From NCBI GenBank assembly GCA_938743325.2, contig OW568875.1:620001-684000 (forward strand): 64,000 nucleotides of DNA, read 5' to 3'. Position 1 is the first letter of the stretch, and every line of letters begins with the position of its first letter. This document shows, one piece after another, positions 28,550-37,745 of the stretch. Below the pieces are notes generated by a model, which saw only the letters and a list, made by a program, of their open reading frames with translations, was not told the origin of the DNA and did no database searches. Source of the DNA: Pycnococcus provasolii. Lineage: Eukaryota; Chlorophyta; Pseudoscourfieldiophyceae; Pseudoscourfieldiales; Pycnococcaceae. Position numbers and translations under genes: made by a program.

Positions 28550-30176
28550 AGACGACGAAGACCTCTCCGACCCCTCCTCCGACCCCTCCTCCTCCTCCGT
28601 CCTTCCCTCTCTCCTGAAAGAGCTCACGCAGGCTTCCGACGAGTCGCGAACTCATCTCCAGCCTCTGCTCACAAAACTACAAATGACTACAAATGCAAAC
28701 ACACCTCCACTAGCCCTCCTGGAGGCGCGCAATCTGCTGCTGATGGCTTACTGCGCGCACGTATCATTTTTTGCACTCCTGCAGGCGGAGTCGAAACAGC
28801 CGCCGCCGCCGACGCATCCAGTCGTCGCGCGTCTCGTCGAGCTGCGCAAATATCTCGAACGGTGTCGCTCTTTGGAAAAGAAGATCCAGCCTCAGGTGCG
28901 TCGCCTGCTGGATGCCGCGGAGGGGGTTGCCAAGGCATCTACGATTGCCGCGCCGAATCTGTCCATGCTTGTGGCGCAGGATGACGACGACGACGAGGAC
29001 AATGGCGACGGCGACGACAGGAAGGCGTATCGACCACCCAAGCTTCGCCGCGCGACGATGGACGAACCGGACTCGAATGGCGCGGCACACCACCAGCCGC
29101 CTCCAACGTCGGCAACGCTTTCGGTGGACGACTACCTCGCCGCTTTGGAGGCGGGATCGGCGCCCGGCACAAGAAGGAGAGCTGGAGCCAACTCCGACTC
29201 TGAAGCCAACTCCGACTCCGACGCTGAAGCCAACTCCGACTCCGACTCCGACTCCTCCAAAAAGAAGAAGAAAGCAACAGCTCAACCCTCTACAGCACCC
29301 AGAAACAAGCAGCTCCTCAACAACAAAATCTCGCTCGCCAGAGAGCTTGCGGACGAGCTTCTGGCCAAGCCTACGGAAGCCGCCACGGACGGCGCCGCGT
29401 CGAATCACGCACTGCAGGGCTTTGCCCTGCGAGAGAAGCGACGGCAGGAGAAGAGAGCCGCCGTGGAGGAGGAGCTCATGAGCCGCATACCGCTCACGCG
29501 CAAAGAAAAGGGGCGCGCTCGTGCAGCTGAGCGGATGGCACGTCGCGCACGCCTCGACGACTTTAGCGAGGGCGTCGACGCCCTGCTCGCGAACATGAAG
29601 TCGAACGAAACGACGCGCGTGCGCGATGCCTTTGCGCTTGGCGTGGATCCCAGCCTGTCCAGGCGCACCAAGCGTGCGCGTGGTGGCGACGACGATGCGC
29701 CGAGGCGCGCGTCGGCGGACGAGCGACGTGCGCAGCACGACGACATGCTTGCGAGGCGCTCGGCGCGCGAGGCGCGCGCCGCGGAGGATGCGGAGGCTGC
29801 TCGCGCGGCGCGTGGGGTTGGCACGATGGACGAGATGTACGCCGCGGCGGCGGCGGGTGCGAAGCGAAAGCGCGACAAGCGCGAGGAGCGCAACGGGCCG
29901 CGGCAGACGCTTCCGCCTCTCGCTCCGGCTGTCGTCGACGGCGAGGATGGACGAAGGAAAATCTCTCGCGAAATTCAGAAGAATCGCGGCCTCACGCCGC
30001 ATCGCAAGCGCGACGCGAAAAATCCGCGAAAGAAGCACCGCCTTTCGTACGAGAAGGCGACGGTGCGTCGCAAGGGCCAGGTTGTGTCAGCTGCGAAGGA
30101 GCAGAAGGGCGAAGGGTACGGCGGCGAGCTGACGGGCGTGAGGAGGAACGTCGTGAAGGCGAGGTCTCTGAGTTAA
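27936..30176 (+). CDS. UTP3: U3 processome protein UTP3/SAS10
   Basis: About 746 residues from the ATG at 27936. UTP3/Sas10 is a component of the small-subunit processome that assembles on 35S pre-rRNA in the nucleolus. The N-terminal third is very acidic with Asp/Glu runs (about 45-75 and a D11 run near 197). The Sas10/Utp3/C1D helical domain lies at about 210-320 (SLLKELTQASDESR; LEARNLLLMAYCAHVSFFALL; RLVELRKYLERCRSLEKK). The C terminus holds the Sas10 domain: ISREIQKNRGLTPHRKR, NPRKKHRLSYEKA and GYGGELTGVRR. A second ATG further in (about 27996) would give a slightly shorter protein. Microsatellites encode DADS-type repeats near 420-445. Confidence 0.92.
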
Positions 30177-30322
30177 ACCATGACCCCTTCGTCGAACGTC
30201 CTGCACTGCATTCAGTCATTATACACGTGTAATAAGAACCACCTAAAAGTGCCTAACGTTTGGGTAACCCACATAGCCCGAGGCATCTGGAGCGCGCCCA
30301 AAGCACCGTCCACTCAGCGCCG

Positions 30323-30388
30323 TTAGAGTAGGGTTAGGGTTTGGTACGCCCCCCATTAGGGTTAGGGTTAGGGTTAGGATTAGGGTTA
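30323..30388 (+). promoter_or_regulatory. TTAGGG-type promoter cluster upstream of the MYST gene
   Basis: GTTAGAGTAGGGTTAGGG (30322-30339) and a second cluster of TTAGGG units (30355-30388, one unit as TTAGGA). It lies 17 bp before the first possible start codon (30405) and 119 bp before the second (30507), sense for the gene. Confidence 0.8.
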
Positions 30389-30404
30389 CGGTGTTGTTCG
30401 CCAC

Positions 30405-32525
30405 ATGATCGTCGCCTGTTCTCGGAGCTGTGAGAGCTCCTTCTCTCTCTTTTCTTCTCCAGTCGAATCTTCCGCCCTCGTCCTTTTTCCGCCTGGCCTT
30501 GCCGGGATGGCTGGAATGTCGGGCTTGCCTGCGTCTGCGTCTTCGGTGCCTGCGGCGGCCATTGCTGCGGCTGCTGCTGCTGCTCCTGGTGGTAATGGTT
30601 TGGCAGGTGCTGGTAATGCCGGCCAGGTGCCAGGTGCTAACCCTGCCCCGGTTCAGTACGAATCCGGGTTAGGGAGGGTGCCTGCTGCCACTCCTCCTGG
30701 CCACAACAACAACAACAACAGCAACAACAACAACAACATGCTAGGCGCCACTACTGCTTCTGCTCCTGCTCAGGGGTTCCTGGCTGGCGGCCGCCTCGCA
30801 GATACCGCTGTTGGCTTCCCCCCCTCAATCAACTCGCGCGTGCTGGTGCTGGCGTCTTTCGACCAGACGGAACACGCCGCGGAGGTTGTTGCGCTCAGCC
30901 CGACGGGCTCGCGGCTGTACGTGCACTACGAAGACTACAACCACCGCCTGGACGAGTGGGTGGACGCTTCGCAGATTCGAAAACGACTTGGGCCGTCTCT
31001 CAGCAGCTCATCTGCCGAAGACAACCACCACCACCACCACCATCACCACCACCACCACCACCACCAACCAAACAGCATCAATAACAACAACAACAACAAC
31101 ACCTCGAAGCCAAACTTACGCAAACGAGCGCGTCGGCACGCTGGTGGTCCACCACCACCTTTACAAGGCGTCACAACAGAGCAGCAGCAGCAACAACAAC
31201 AGCACCCACCACCCAATTCTTCGTCGCCTGTTTCTGAGCTTGCACACGCCACCACCACCACCACCCATGCTGCTGCTGCACACGCCACCACCACCCACGC
31301 TGCTGCTGCTGCTGCTGGTCCTCTTCCTGCAACGGGAGTACCTTCGTCGTCGTCACCTGCAAGAGATGATCATCACGTGGCAGTGGAAGGCGTTCGCACA
31401 CCTTCGCCGGGCCTTATGGCTGACAACTCGCCGTCGGCGGAGAGACACCACACGGGGGCTGCAGCCACCACCGCCACCACCACCGCTCACCATCCACCAC
31501 CAGCACCCACCTACCAACACCACCACCCACCACCAAAGGTGAAAACCATCCTGTCCCTCGAAATGGGACGCTACGAAGTCGACACGTGGTACTACTCGCC
31601 GTACCCCGCGGAGTACCAGAGCTCCTCGCTGTACGTGTGCGAGAGGTGCTTCAAGTACATGAAGACGCGCGACGCACTGCATGCGCACTGCGCCGTGTGC
31701 AACCTCTGGCACCCGCCTGGCGACGAAATTTACAGGCACAACACGGAACCTCTCGTCGCTAGCACGACGAATCCTCCAACGGCAACAACCTCCTCCGAAT
31801 CCTACTTGGCTCCCGACGGCCGACGCGCGCTAAGCCTCTTCGAGGTGAATGGCAAGAAGAATCCCGTCTACTGCCAGAACATCTGCCTGCTCGCCAAGCT
31901 CTTCTTGGACCACAAGACGCTCTGCTACGACGTCGCGTCCTTCTACTTTTACGTGCTGTGCGAGTTTGACGTCGCGTCAGGGTACCGCGTCGTCGGCTAC
32001 TTTTCCAAGGAGAGCCCAAACACGCACACGATGAGCTGCCTCCTCGTGCTCCCGCAGCACCAGAAGAAACGGTACGGCCGTCTCCTGATATCGCTCGCGT
32101 ACCTGCTCGCACGCAAGACGCGCTTCATTGGAACGCCCGAGCGGCCGCTGAGCGACCTCGGGTACGTCAGCTTCCTGAGCTACTGGACGAAAGCCGTCTG
32201 CGAGGAGCTGCAGGCGACGCACCCAAAGGGCATCACGATCCACGACCTTTGCCATCGCACGTGCATACGCCGCGGCGACGTGCTGGTGGTGTTAAGGAAT
32301 CTCGGATTGGTGACCGCGTCCGCGATTGACGCGCACGACGTGTGCGTGAACGGCGGAGCAACCGAGGCGAAGAACGACGGCGTGAATGACCGCGACCTGA
32401 TTGCCGCGAAGGATGTCAGCCTGCTCAGGCACCACATCGAGCAGCACACGCACCCGCTGGACATCGAGGTGGACGTGCAGAACTTGAGGTGGCGCTGCGC
32501 GCTGCCGCCGCACAACCTGCGGTGA
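30405..32525 (+). CDS. MYST-family histone acetyltransferase (Esa1/Tip60/HAM type)
   Basis: 706 residues. The order is that of the Esa1/Tip60 group: a chromo-barrel (about 146-195, LYVHYEDYNHRLDEWVD), a long low-complexity middle, a C2HC finger (about 412-440, CERCFKYMKTRDALHAHCAVC), then the catalytic domain. In the latter, ICLLAKLFLDHKTLCYDV, the catalytic Cys in MSCLLVLP (about 545), the acetyl-CoA loop QHQKKRYGRLL (about 550) and the catalytic Glu in GTPERPLSDLG (about 575) are visible. The enzyme acetylates histone H4 in a NuA4-like complex. The middle (about 205-380) carries poly-His, poly-Asn, poly-Gln and Thr/His runs. The start may be 30405 or the ATG at 30507 (MAGMSGLPAS). Confidence 0.93.
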   Translation: MIVACSRSCESSFSLFSSPVESSALVLFPPGLAGMAGMSGLPASASSVPAAAIAAAAAAAPGGNGLAGAGNAGQVPGANPAPVQYESGLGRVPAATPPGHNNNNNSNNNNNMLGATTASAPAQGFLAGGRLADTAVGFPPSINSRVLVLASFDQTEHAAEVVALSPTGSRLYVHYEDYNHRLDEWVDASQIRKRLGPSLSSSSAEDNHHHHHHHHHHHHHQPNSINNNNNNNTSKPNLRKRARRHAGGPPPPLQGVTTEQQQQQQQHPPPNSSSPVSELAHATTTTTHAAAAHATTTHAAAAAAGPLPATGVPSSSSPARDDHHVAVEGVRTPSPGLMADNSPSAERHHTGAAATTATTTAHHPPPAPTYQHHHPPPKVKTILSLEMGRYEVDTWYYSPYPAEYQSSSLYVCERCFKYMKTRDALHAHCAVCNLWHPPGDEIYRHNTEPLVASTTNPPTATTSSESYLAPDGRRALSLFEVNGKKNPVYCQNICLLAKLFLDHKTLCYDVASFYFYVLCEFDVASGYRVVGYFSKESPNTHTMSCLLVLPQHQKKRYGRLLISLAYLLARKTRFIGTPERPLSDLGYVSFLSYWTKAVCEELQATHPKGITIHDLCHRTCIRRGDVLVVLRNLGLVTASAIDAHDVCVNGGATEAKNDGVNDRDLIAAKDVSLLRHHIEQHTHPLDIEVDVQNLRWRCALPPHNLR

Positions 32526-32699
32526 CACAACGCAGGTTGTTTTCTTTTTTTTGTAGCGTGACGTGACGAAAAACACCATTTGACCATTTGACAACGTGTG
32601 TTTGGGGTTTTGTTTCTTACCAGGGGGGAGATATTTGTCCCATCTCTTGCAGATAAGGTCCGTCCCATTTTTTCCCTTTTTTTTGTTGGCGATCGATTT

Positions 32700-33548
32700 A
32701 TGTCGGCTCCTTGTCGCACGACGGCGGCGCCCTCTCGCGGCCGTCGCCGCGCAGTTGTTGCAGTCGCGTGCTCTCATCACTCGCGCCGATCCTCTCTCCT
32801 CGCGTCGATATATATCTCGTCCAATCTACTGTCACCATCGCCATCTTTCGCGCGCCCGCCGCCCGTGCAGCCCGCGCCAGCGAGTGTCGTGTCGTCTGAC
32901 CTCTTCTCGTTCACGGCGCCCGTGGGATTTCGCGTCGCGGCGAACCGGCCATCGTCGTCGTCGTCGCCAGCATCCTTCCTGGGCACGTCGTCATCAGGCG
33001 AGACGCTCGCCATTGCGACGGACTTGAGGAGATTCGCAGTCATATCCGTACGCACGGAGCCGTATCCCGAGGCTCTACGAAACCTCATATTGCAAACCTC
33101 CTCAAACGAGTCCTCTGCGACGCCGTCAGCCGAGCAGATTTCGCGAGCCATCACGCAACCTCTCGCCGACGCCGTCGTCTTTGGGACAACCGATAGCGTT
33201 GCAGGCGTCGTCAACGGCGAGTCAGGAACGGTCGCGTTCAACCTCCTCGACGCTCAAGCAACAAACGTACAAAATTGCGCCGCACCTGCCATCAAATACG
33301 AGTACGTTGTCGAGGTGTGCCGCGGGAAGATTGACGCCACGCAAGGACTCGACGGAAAGGCGATGTGCCTGTCACCCCGCGACGACGGACCTCTGCCCAC
33401 CATACGAAGGCGTAACCGCTGCGTGACCGTGCTTCGAGCGGATCAGACACTTCTGACCATACGCGCAAGTGCAGAGGACCGCGCGTGGGACGACCAGCTT
33501 GATGCTGATACGGCGTCGGCGCTCGCAAGCTTTCAGTGCACTTTGTAA
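32700..33548 (+). CDS. Plastid lumenal PsbP-like protein (tentative)
   Basis: 282 residues from the ATG at 32700. The first about 60 residues are Ser/Arg/Ala-rich without acids, like a transit peptide. The mature part begins with FSFTAPVGFRVAANRPSS, like the PsbP start (F-P-GW), and continues with LAIATDLRRFAVISVRTEPYP and a later KYEYVVEVCRGKID strand, in the PsbP strand order. PsbP-domain proteins assist photosystem II or NDH assembly in the thylakoid lumen. The match is by pattern rather than a diagnostic residue set, so the family is tentative. Convergent with the rhomboid gene, 53 bp between coding ends. Confidence 0.55.
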   Translation: MSAPCRTTAAPSRGRRRAVVAVACSHHSRRSSLLASIYISSNLLSPSPSFARPPPVQPAPASVVSSDLFSFTAPVGFRVAANRPSSSSSPASFLGTSSSGETLAIATDLRRFAVISVRTEPYPEALRNLILQTSSNESSATPSAEQISRAITQPLADAVVFGTTDSVAGVVNGESGTVAFNLLDAQATNVQNCAAPAIKYEYVVEVCRGKIDATQGLDGKAMCLSPRDDGPLPTIRRRNRCVTVLRADQTLLTIRASAEDRAWDDQLDADTASALASFQCTL

Positions 33549-33601
33549 CAAATGAAAACATCACGTATAATGAAAGGGGAAAAAGATTTTACACACACTA
33601 C

Positions 33602-34567
33602 TTAACGCGTGAAGCGTTCCGCGCGTGCCGCCGCCGCCGCCGCAGCTCTACGACGCAGAGTCGCGTCGTCGTGCTGCTGCTGCTGCTGCGGCGGCTGCTG
33701 CGGCGGCATTTCGCGCTCTTGGCCTCGCGGCTGAGGCTGAGGCTGAGGCTGAGGCTGAGGCTGCCGCGGTGGCTGCCGCGGCGCTGCGCCCGTCCCCTCA
33801 GCAGCTCGCGCCGCGGTCGCGCTGAAGCGTGCGAGCTGCCTGAGAATGCGGTGACGGTGCACATACGTGAAGCCGGCAAGCGCGCCGCCGGCGTGCACGT
33901 TAAGCATTGCCAACGATGGGTGCATGAGGTGAAGCAGTCCCATCTCCGCGAGTGCCGCCCAACGCTTCGGCACGTCCACGAGTCCAAAGAAGCTGACGTT
34001 TCCTCGCGCGTCGCCGGCGTCAGGATCATTGTATAGCACAACCTTGAGCGCAAAGAGCAGGGGGGACAAGCCGTACGTGCAGGCGTACAGCGCGTCGTGA
34101 TTTTGAAAGGCGAGCGAGAGCACGCCCGCAGTGATAACCGCGCACGCGCTGGAAAGGACCGAGAGCATGACGGTGACCATGGCGAACGTCTCGCTACCCA
34201 TGCGCGTTTCGAGCTGGTATCCCTTCCACAGCAGGCTTGACGCGTTGTATGCGAGCGAGATTTCGTCGCCGTGAAACCACGAGCAAGAGAGAAGTCGCAT
34301 CAGCTCAGCTTTGAGAACGACCGAGTACGGCTGGAGACACGCGGCGTCGACGGTTCTTGCGCCAAAAATGGCACCCACCTGCTCCGGCACCACAAAGGCG
34401 ACGGCGCAAGCTACGATGAGTCCAATGGTGACTGGCGGTTTTCGCTCCATGGCTTGAAATCGCTGGAACGCCTGGAAGAGCACGACGAGAAGCCACGGGT
34501 CGACGCCGCGCGCGCCGCCGCCGCGGAACCGAGGCCCGTGGCGCACGCGCACGCCGGGGTGGAACAT
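33602..34567 (-). CDS. Rhomboid-family intramembrane protease, RHBDD1-like
   Basis: About 321 residues from the ATG at 34567 (MFHPGVRVRHG). The frame continues upstream into the BRK1 region without support. Six hydrophobic helices are visible. The catalytic Ser lies in YGLSPLLFALKVV (about 168), where most rhomboids have GxSG, so the Gly after Ser is replaced by Pro. The catalytic His is in NVHAGGALAG (about 225). The WFHGDEISLAYNASSLLWKG loop (usual H-x-x-x-x-H-x-x-N-x-x) retains the Asn. The RHBDD1/RBL group acts in ER-associated degradation. The C-terminal tail is low-complexity, with QPQP repeats encoded by a GCTGAG tandem repeat (33722-33765). Confidence 0.82.
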   Translation of the reverse strand: MFHPGVRVRHGPRFRGGGARGVDPWLLVVLFQAFQRFQAMERKPPVTIGLIVACAVAFVVPEQVGAIFGARTVDAACLQPYSVVLKAELMRLLSCSWFHGDEISLAYNASSLLWKGYQLETRMGSETFAMVTVMLSVLSSACAVITAGVLSLAFQNHDALYACTYGLSPLLFALKVVLYNDPDAGDARGNVSFFGLVDVPKRWAALAEMGLLHLMHPSLAMLNVHAGGALAGFTYVHRHRILRQLARFSATAARAAEGTGAAPRQPPRQPQPQPQPQPQPRGQEREMPPQQPPQQQQQHDDATLRRRAAAAAAARAERFTR

Positions 34568-34662
34568 CGCGGAGACGGGAATGGAGGAGGGGAGCCGAAG
34601 TCGCCCTTGTGAACCCCGAATTAGTTCGGGGTTGGGAGTTCCCCATTCCCTCCCCACCACCT

Positions 34663-34920
34663 ATGGCGTCCTCCCCAGCCACAGCCACCGGCGGGGTGCA
34701 CTCCGCCCTCGCCGCCGACGCGCAGCAGAGAGAAGCGCTCAAGGCGATGCGCGCATCCATGGCGCGCATGTCCGAATTTCTTGCAACCTTCCAACAGTCA
34801 GCCTTGAAAAAACTCGAACGCGCCGAGGCCAAGGTGGTGGCGCTCGAAAGGAAAATGGAACATGTCGAGGCGCAGCTGGCCACTGTCAGAAGACAAGCGC
34901 AGCAAAACGGCGGACAATGA
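34663..34920 (+). CDS. BRK1: BRICK1/HSPC300 subunit of the SCAR/WAVE complex
   Basis: 85 residues from the ATG at 34663, close to the usual about 75. BRK1 is the smallest subunit of the SCAR/WAVE complex, which activates Arp2/3-driven actin branching. The body fits the family: DAQQREALKAMRASMARMSEF aligns with the first BRK1 helix, and ALKKLERAEAKVVALERKMEHVEAQL with the second coiled-coil helix (family form LNEKLTALERRIEYIEA). The start codon is 95 bp from the rhomboid start in divergent orientation. The small size makes it easy to miss. Confidence 0.8.
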   Translation: MASSPATATGGVHSALAADAQQREALKAMRASMARMSEFLATFQQSALKKLERAEAKVVALERKMEHVEAQLATVRRQAQQNGGQ

Positions 34921-36246
34921 GGGAACTTTGACGGAAAAAGTGCCGGCGCCTGATTCCATCCTCCTCTGAAGTTTTGTTTGGAAACTAATTTATATTACAT
35001 TGTAAAGAATAAAACAGTCGACGTGCTTGTTCTGCGCGCGAAGGTACACGACGTTTGCTTGCGTCTCTGTCGCGTTGGTTCCGAGAGATAGCGTAGACGA
35101 CACGCGTGTGAACATTTTGTTGAGCTTGGTGGTTCCCATTTCACCTACCTCACCCGGAATTCCTTAAGGACCTTCCGTGCACGATCCTTGTGCCGTGGCA
35201 TTCGTGATCGATCCGAGCATCTTCACGGATGTGAGACACGTGCGAGTCGACGTCGAGACGGCGTCACCTCTATCGCTCGGCCAGACAGTCTGCGACGTGC
35301 GTGGCAAGTACGGTCGAGGCGCTACGCGGTCCAGAAATGTCAACGTATGCTTTGCAATGGACGCAGGGATTCCCCCTCCGGCTGATTTTCAATGTATTGC
35401 TCCAGCAAAGGATGCCTTTGGTTAACCTTAGTCCTCCGGTGGAACCACCTTCGCAGGACTGCTACTTGTACTTGAAAACCCGAACCCTTTGGCCCACGGG
35501 CTAGGGGTTTTGAATTCGAATCACCGATTCAAACAGGCCTGCTTCACATGCACTGACAGACAGAACAGAACGTCTTGACGTCTTGAAATCAAATCAACGT
35601 CATGCCAAAGTATGTAGTCGCCTGCTTTGCGTGCCTGCTTAACCCTTGAACAACGTTAGTTTTTTCCCCTATAAAAACCGAACGTTTGTTTGTTTTGCTA
35701 TCGCCGAAAGAACCCTTGAAATGTTCGTTTTTCGTACGGGATACTCAGGGTGGGAATCCAATTCATGAGGGGCAAAAGCCGATGGCAGGGCCAAAAACCT
35801 CTGCAGAAAATATCCCCCCCTAAAAAAACCGGAAAAAAAGGAAAAAAGCACAATACGGTTAGGCAGATAGGCGCCCACCCAGTACCACAACGACAAAACA
35901 AAAGTTCGTTCAGGACGGCTCTTCTACTTGTAGGGAGCCTACACCGCTGTTCTCCTCCCCCCCCCCCCCCAGGGGCACAGGGCCCGGCCCCACCTCCCAA
36001 CTCCCAAGTCCCAGGGACCCTCTTCGAAGAAAGACGCGAATGAAGGCGTCGCTTCCGATTCCATGAAGGCGGCGATGCTGCTTGCGGCGGGAGAGAGGGG
36101 CAACCGCGCGTCCCTTCCCAGCGGAACTATCATGATCAAACAGCCAATCAACCAGTTCCGCGGACAGGCGTCTGACCTCGACATCTACCGATTCTGCCGC
36201 ACTGTGAGAGCATATCCTTCGGTTGCAGACGGCAGGAGTGTGGAGG
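34921..36246. other. Gene-poor 1.3-kb region with a nucleoside hydrolase fragment
   Basis: Apart from the fragment at 35177-35425, it holds a possible 49-codon minus-strand frame at 34990-35139 (MGTTKLNKMFTRV...) of unknown value, and a run of about 14 C at 35957-35970. A plus-strand open frame at 36063-36281, next to the SPN1 start, could be an upstream exon, but no homology supports it. Confidence 0.35.
35177..35425 (+). pseudogene. Fragment of an inosine/uridine-type nucleoside hydrolase (C-terminal end)
   Basis: About 60 codons match the C-terminal segment of ribonucleoside hydrolases: HDPCAVAFVIDPSIF, then VDVETASPLSLGQTV and NVNVCFAMD, where the family has HDP-A-A-LIDP-LF, VEVET-G-L-GQTV and NV-VCL-VD. 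The His in HDP corresponds to the family's active-site region. The Ca2+-binding N-terminal domain is absent, a stop lies four codons upstream, and only the BRK1 gene lies further upstream. A broken copy or translocated fragment is likeliest; an exon of an unrecognised gene is possible (AG acceptor-like sequence at 35165-35169). Confidence 0.6.
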
Positions 36247-37167
36247 ATGCGACGTGGTGCGCCGCAAGCAGAGGAGGCTGAGGAGGAAGAAGCGGGCGTC
36301 GAGCGCATCTTCATCAAGGGTGGAAATAAAAAGAAGAAGAAGGAGAAAACGGCAGAGGAGGTGAAGGATATGGTCATCGACCTGCTCACGAAGATGGAAA
36401 TGGCGGCTGACAAGGATGAAAAGAGCAACCAAGAACAGAAGCCTTGTATCGCAAAGCTGGGACTGATGAACATGGTATACGAGCAGCTTACGAAAAGGAA
36501 GTACCAGGCTGAGTACCTCGACCACGGCGTGCTTGGCGTTCTCAAAGAGTGGCTGAAGCCGATGCCAGATGGAAGCTTGCCTAACGTCTTGGTGCGAACG
36601 AAGGTGCTGGGCATTCTCGAGGCGCTACCCATCAACCTCGAGTTACCTGATCGCAAGGAACAGCTGAGGTCAAGCCAGCTTGGTAAGCTCGTCATGTTTC
36701 TCTCCAAAAATAAGGATGAGACGTCTGACAACAGAAAGAGGGCGACGCAGCTCGTGCAGCGCTGGGCACGACCAATTTTTGAGCTGTCGACGAGGTATGC
36801 GGACATGAAGGCGACGGAACGTGTGGACTTATCCGCTTCGGCTGCCGAGACGGCGGCAGCGGCTGGTGGCGGCGTTGTCGCCGTGCCCAAGCCGGGAGAC
36901 AGCCCAAGCCGGGACTTCTTACAGCCCAAGCCGGGAGATATGGGGTACCGTCTGCACGCCGCGGTGCCCATGACACCGAAATTGGACTACTCGTATGAGC
37001 CCACGAACAACCATTACATGGAAGAAAGGATGCGTGCGCGTGCGCCTACGAAGGAGGCGATGTCGCGCCTACAGAAAACACTGAAGGACAAGAGCATACG
37101 AAAACGACAGTCAACACGTGCTGCCATTGCCAAGGTGAGCATTGAAGGACGTAACATGCACACATGA
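36247..37167 (+). CDS. IWS1: Transcription elongation factor SPN1/IWS1
   Basis: 306 residues from the ATG at 36247. SPN1/IWS1 binds SPT6, RNA polymerase II and histones during elongation. The conserved core, a TFIIS N-terminal (LW/ARM-like) domain, lies at about 50-175: MNMVYEQLTKRKYQAEYLDHG, VLGVLKEWLKPMPDGSLPN, VRTKVLGILEALPINLE, SSQLGKLVMFLSK and RKRATQLVQRWARPIF. After it there is an in-frame duplication, PKPGD-S-PSRDFLQPKPGD (about 222-238). The C terminus ends with a basic helix (LQKTLKDKSIRKRQS). The start is the first ATG; an acidic stretch EEAEEEEAG follows it. A very short upstream intron cannot be excluded. Confidence 0.88.
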   Translation: MRRGAPQAEEAEEEEAGVERIFIKGGNKKKKKEKTAEEVKDMVIDLLTKMEMAADKDEKSNQEQKPCIAKLGLMNMVYEQLTKRKYQAEYLDHGVLGVLKEWLKPMPDGSLPNVLVRTKVLGILEALPINLELPDRKEQLRSSQLGKLVMFLSKNKDETSDNRKRATQLVQRWARPIFELSTRYADMKATERVDLSASAAETAAAAGGGVVAVPKPGDSPSRDFLQPKPGDMGYRLHAAVPMTPKLDYSYEPTNNHYMEERMRARAPTKEAMSRLQKTLKDKSIRKRQSTRAAIAKVSIEGRNMHT

Positions 37168-37240
37168 CTTGGTTTTGGTGAGAACAAAGAGAATCATTGT
37201 TGTAATTTTTTGGTTTCGTGTGTAAATGAAGAGATGTGTG

Positions 37241-37745
37241 TCATGCTCGAAGCCACGGGTCGTCAGCCTTCGTGCGGCGAAGCATGATTGGCTGCAAGAC
37301 GCCACGAGCGGCGTTCACGAGTTTTGCATTGTCAGCCTGCACCGCGGCTGCGGGCGGGCCTCCCCAGACCCTTTCCGTGTCAAACATCTCCGAGGTTGCG
37401 AGGACGTCTGGGAAGAGCAGGTTCAGCAGCGCCCATAGCTCGTGAAGATCGTTCTGAAGTGGCGTGCCCGTGAGCAGGAGTGCGCCAGCCTTGCGCATAC
37501 GACGAACAGCCATTCCTGCGAGCGACGCCTCGTTCTTCACGCGCTGCGCCTCGTCGAGCACGACATAGCGGAAATGAAATCGATGCGAAAGCCAATTTTG
37601 CTCGGCGACCAGCATCTCGTACGTGGTGACGACGATGTCGAATGTGGACGGGTCAGCGAGTGCGCTGTGCTTGACGCGATTGCGCTCGGCGAGGTTGCCG
37701 GGAAGCATCGCCACCACCGGCAGCACAAGCCGACGAATCGTTTCG
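37241..37745 (-). pseudogene. SNF2-family helicase fragment
   Basis: About 165 codons of an ISWI/SNF2 ATPase: FDIVVTTYEMLVAE (motif Ib region), YVVLDEAQRVKNE (motif II, DEAQ in place of the usual DEAH), LLLTGTPLQNDLHELWALLN (motif III) and PIMLRRTKADD (the end of lobe 1). Walker A (motif I) and the entire second RecA lobe are missing, so it cannot be an active remodeller. The left part of the open frame (37746-38116) is a different sequence in the shadow of the coiled-coil gene. The junction lies in a TTCGGGG-repeat patch, suggesting the fragment was joined here by repair or transposition. Confidence 0.7.

Noticed and set aside
28764-30038. 424-codon minus-strand open frame
   Set aside because: Antisense shadow of UTP3, which has conserved domains on the plus strand.
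35500-35550. tRNA-like T arm (TTCGAATC)
   Set aside because: No matching acceptor or anticodon stem on either side in normal or permuted order.
35957-35970. C run as a functional site
   Set aside because: A simple homopolymer with no associated structure; could also be a sequencing-sensitive tract.
35910-36971. 353-codon minus-strand open frame
   Set aside because: Antisense to SPN1/IWS1; no domain and biased composition.
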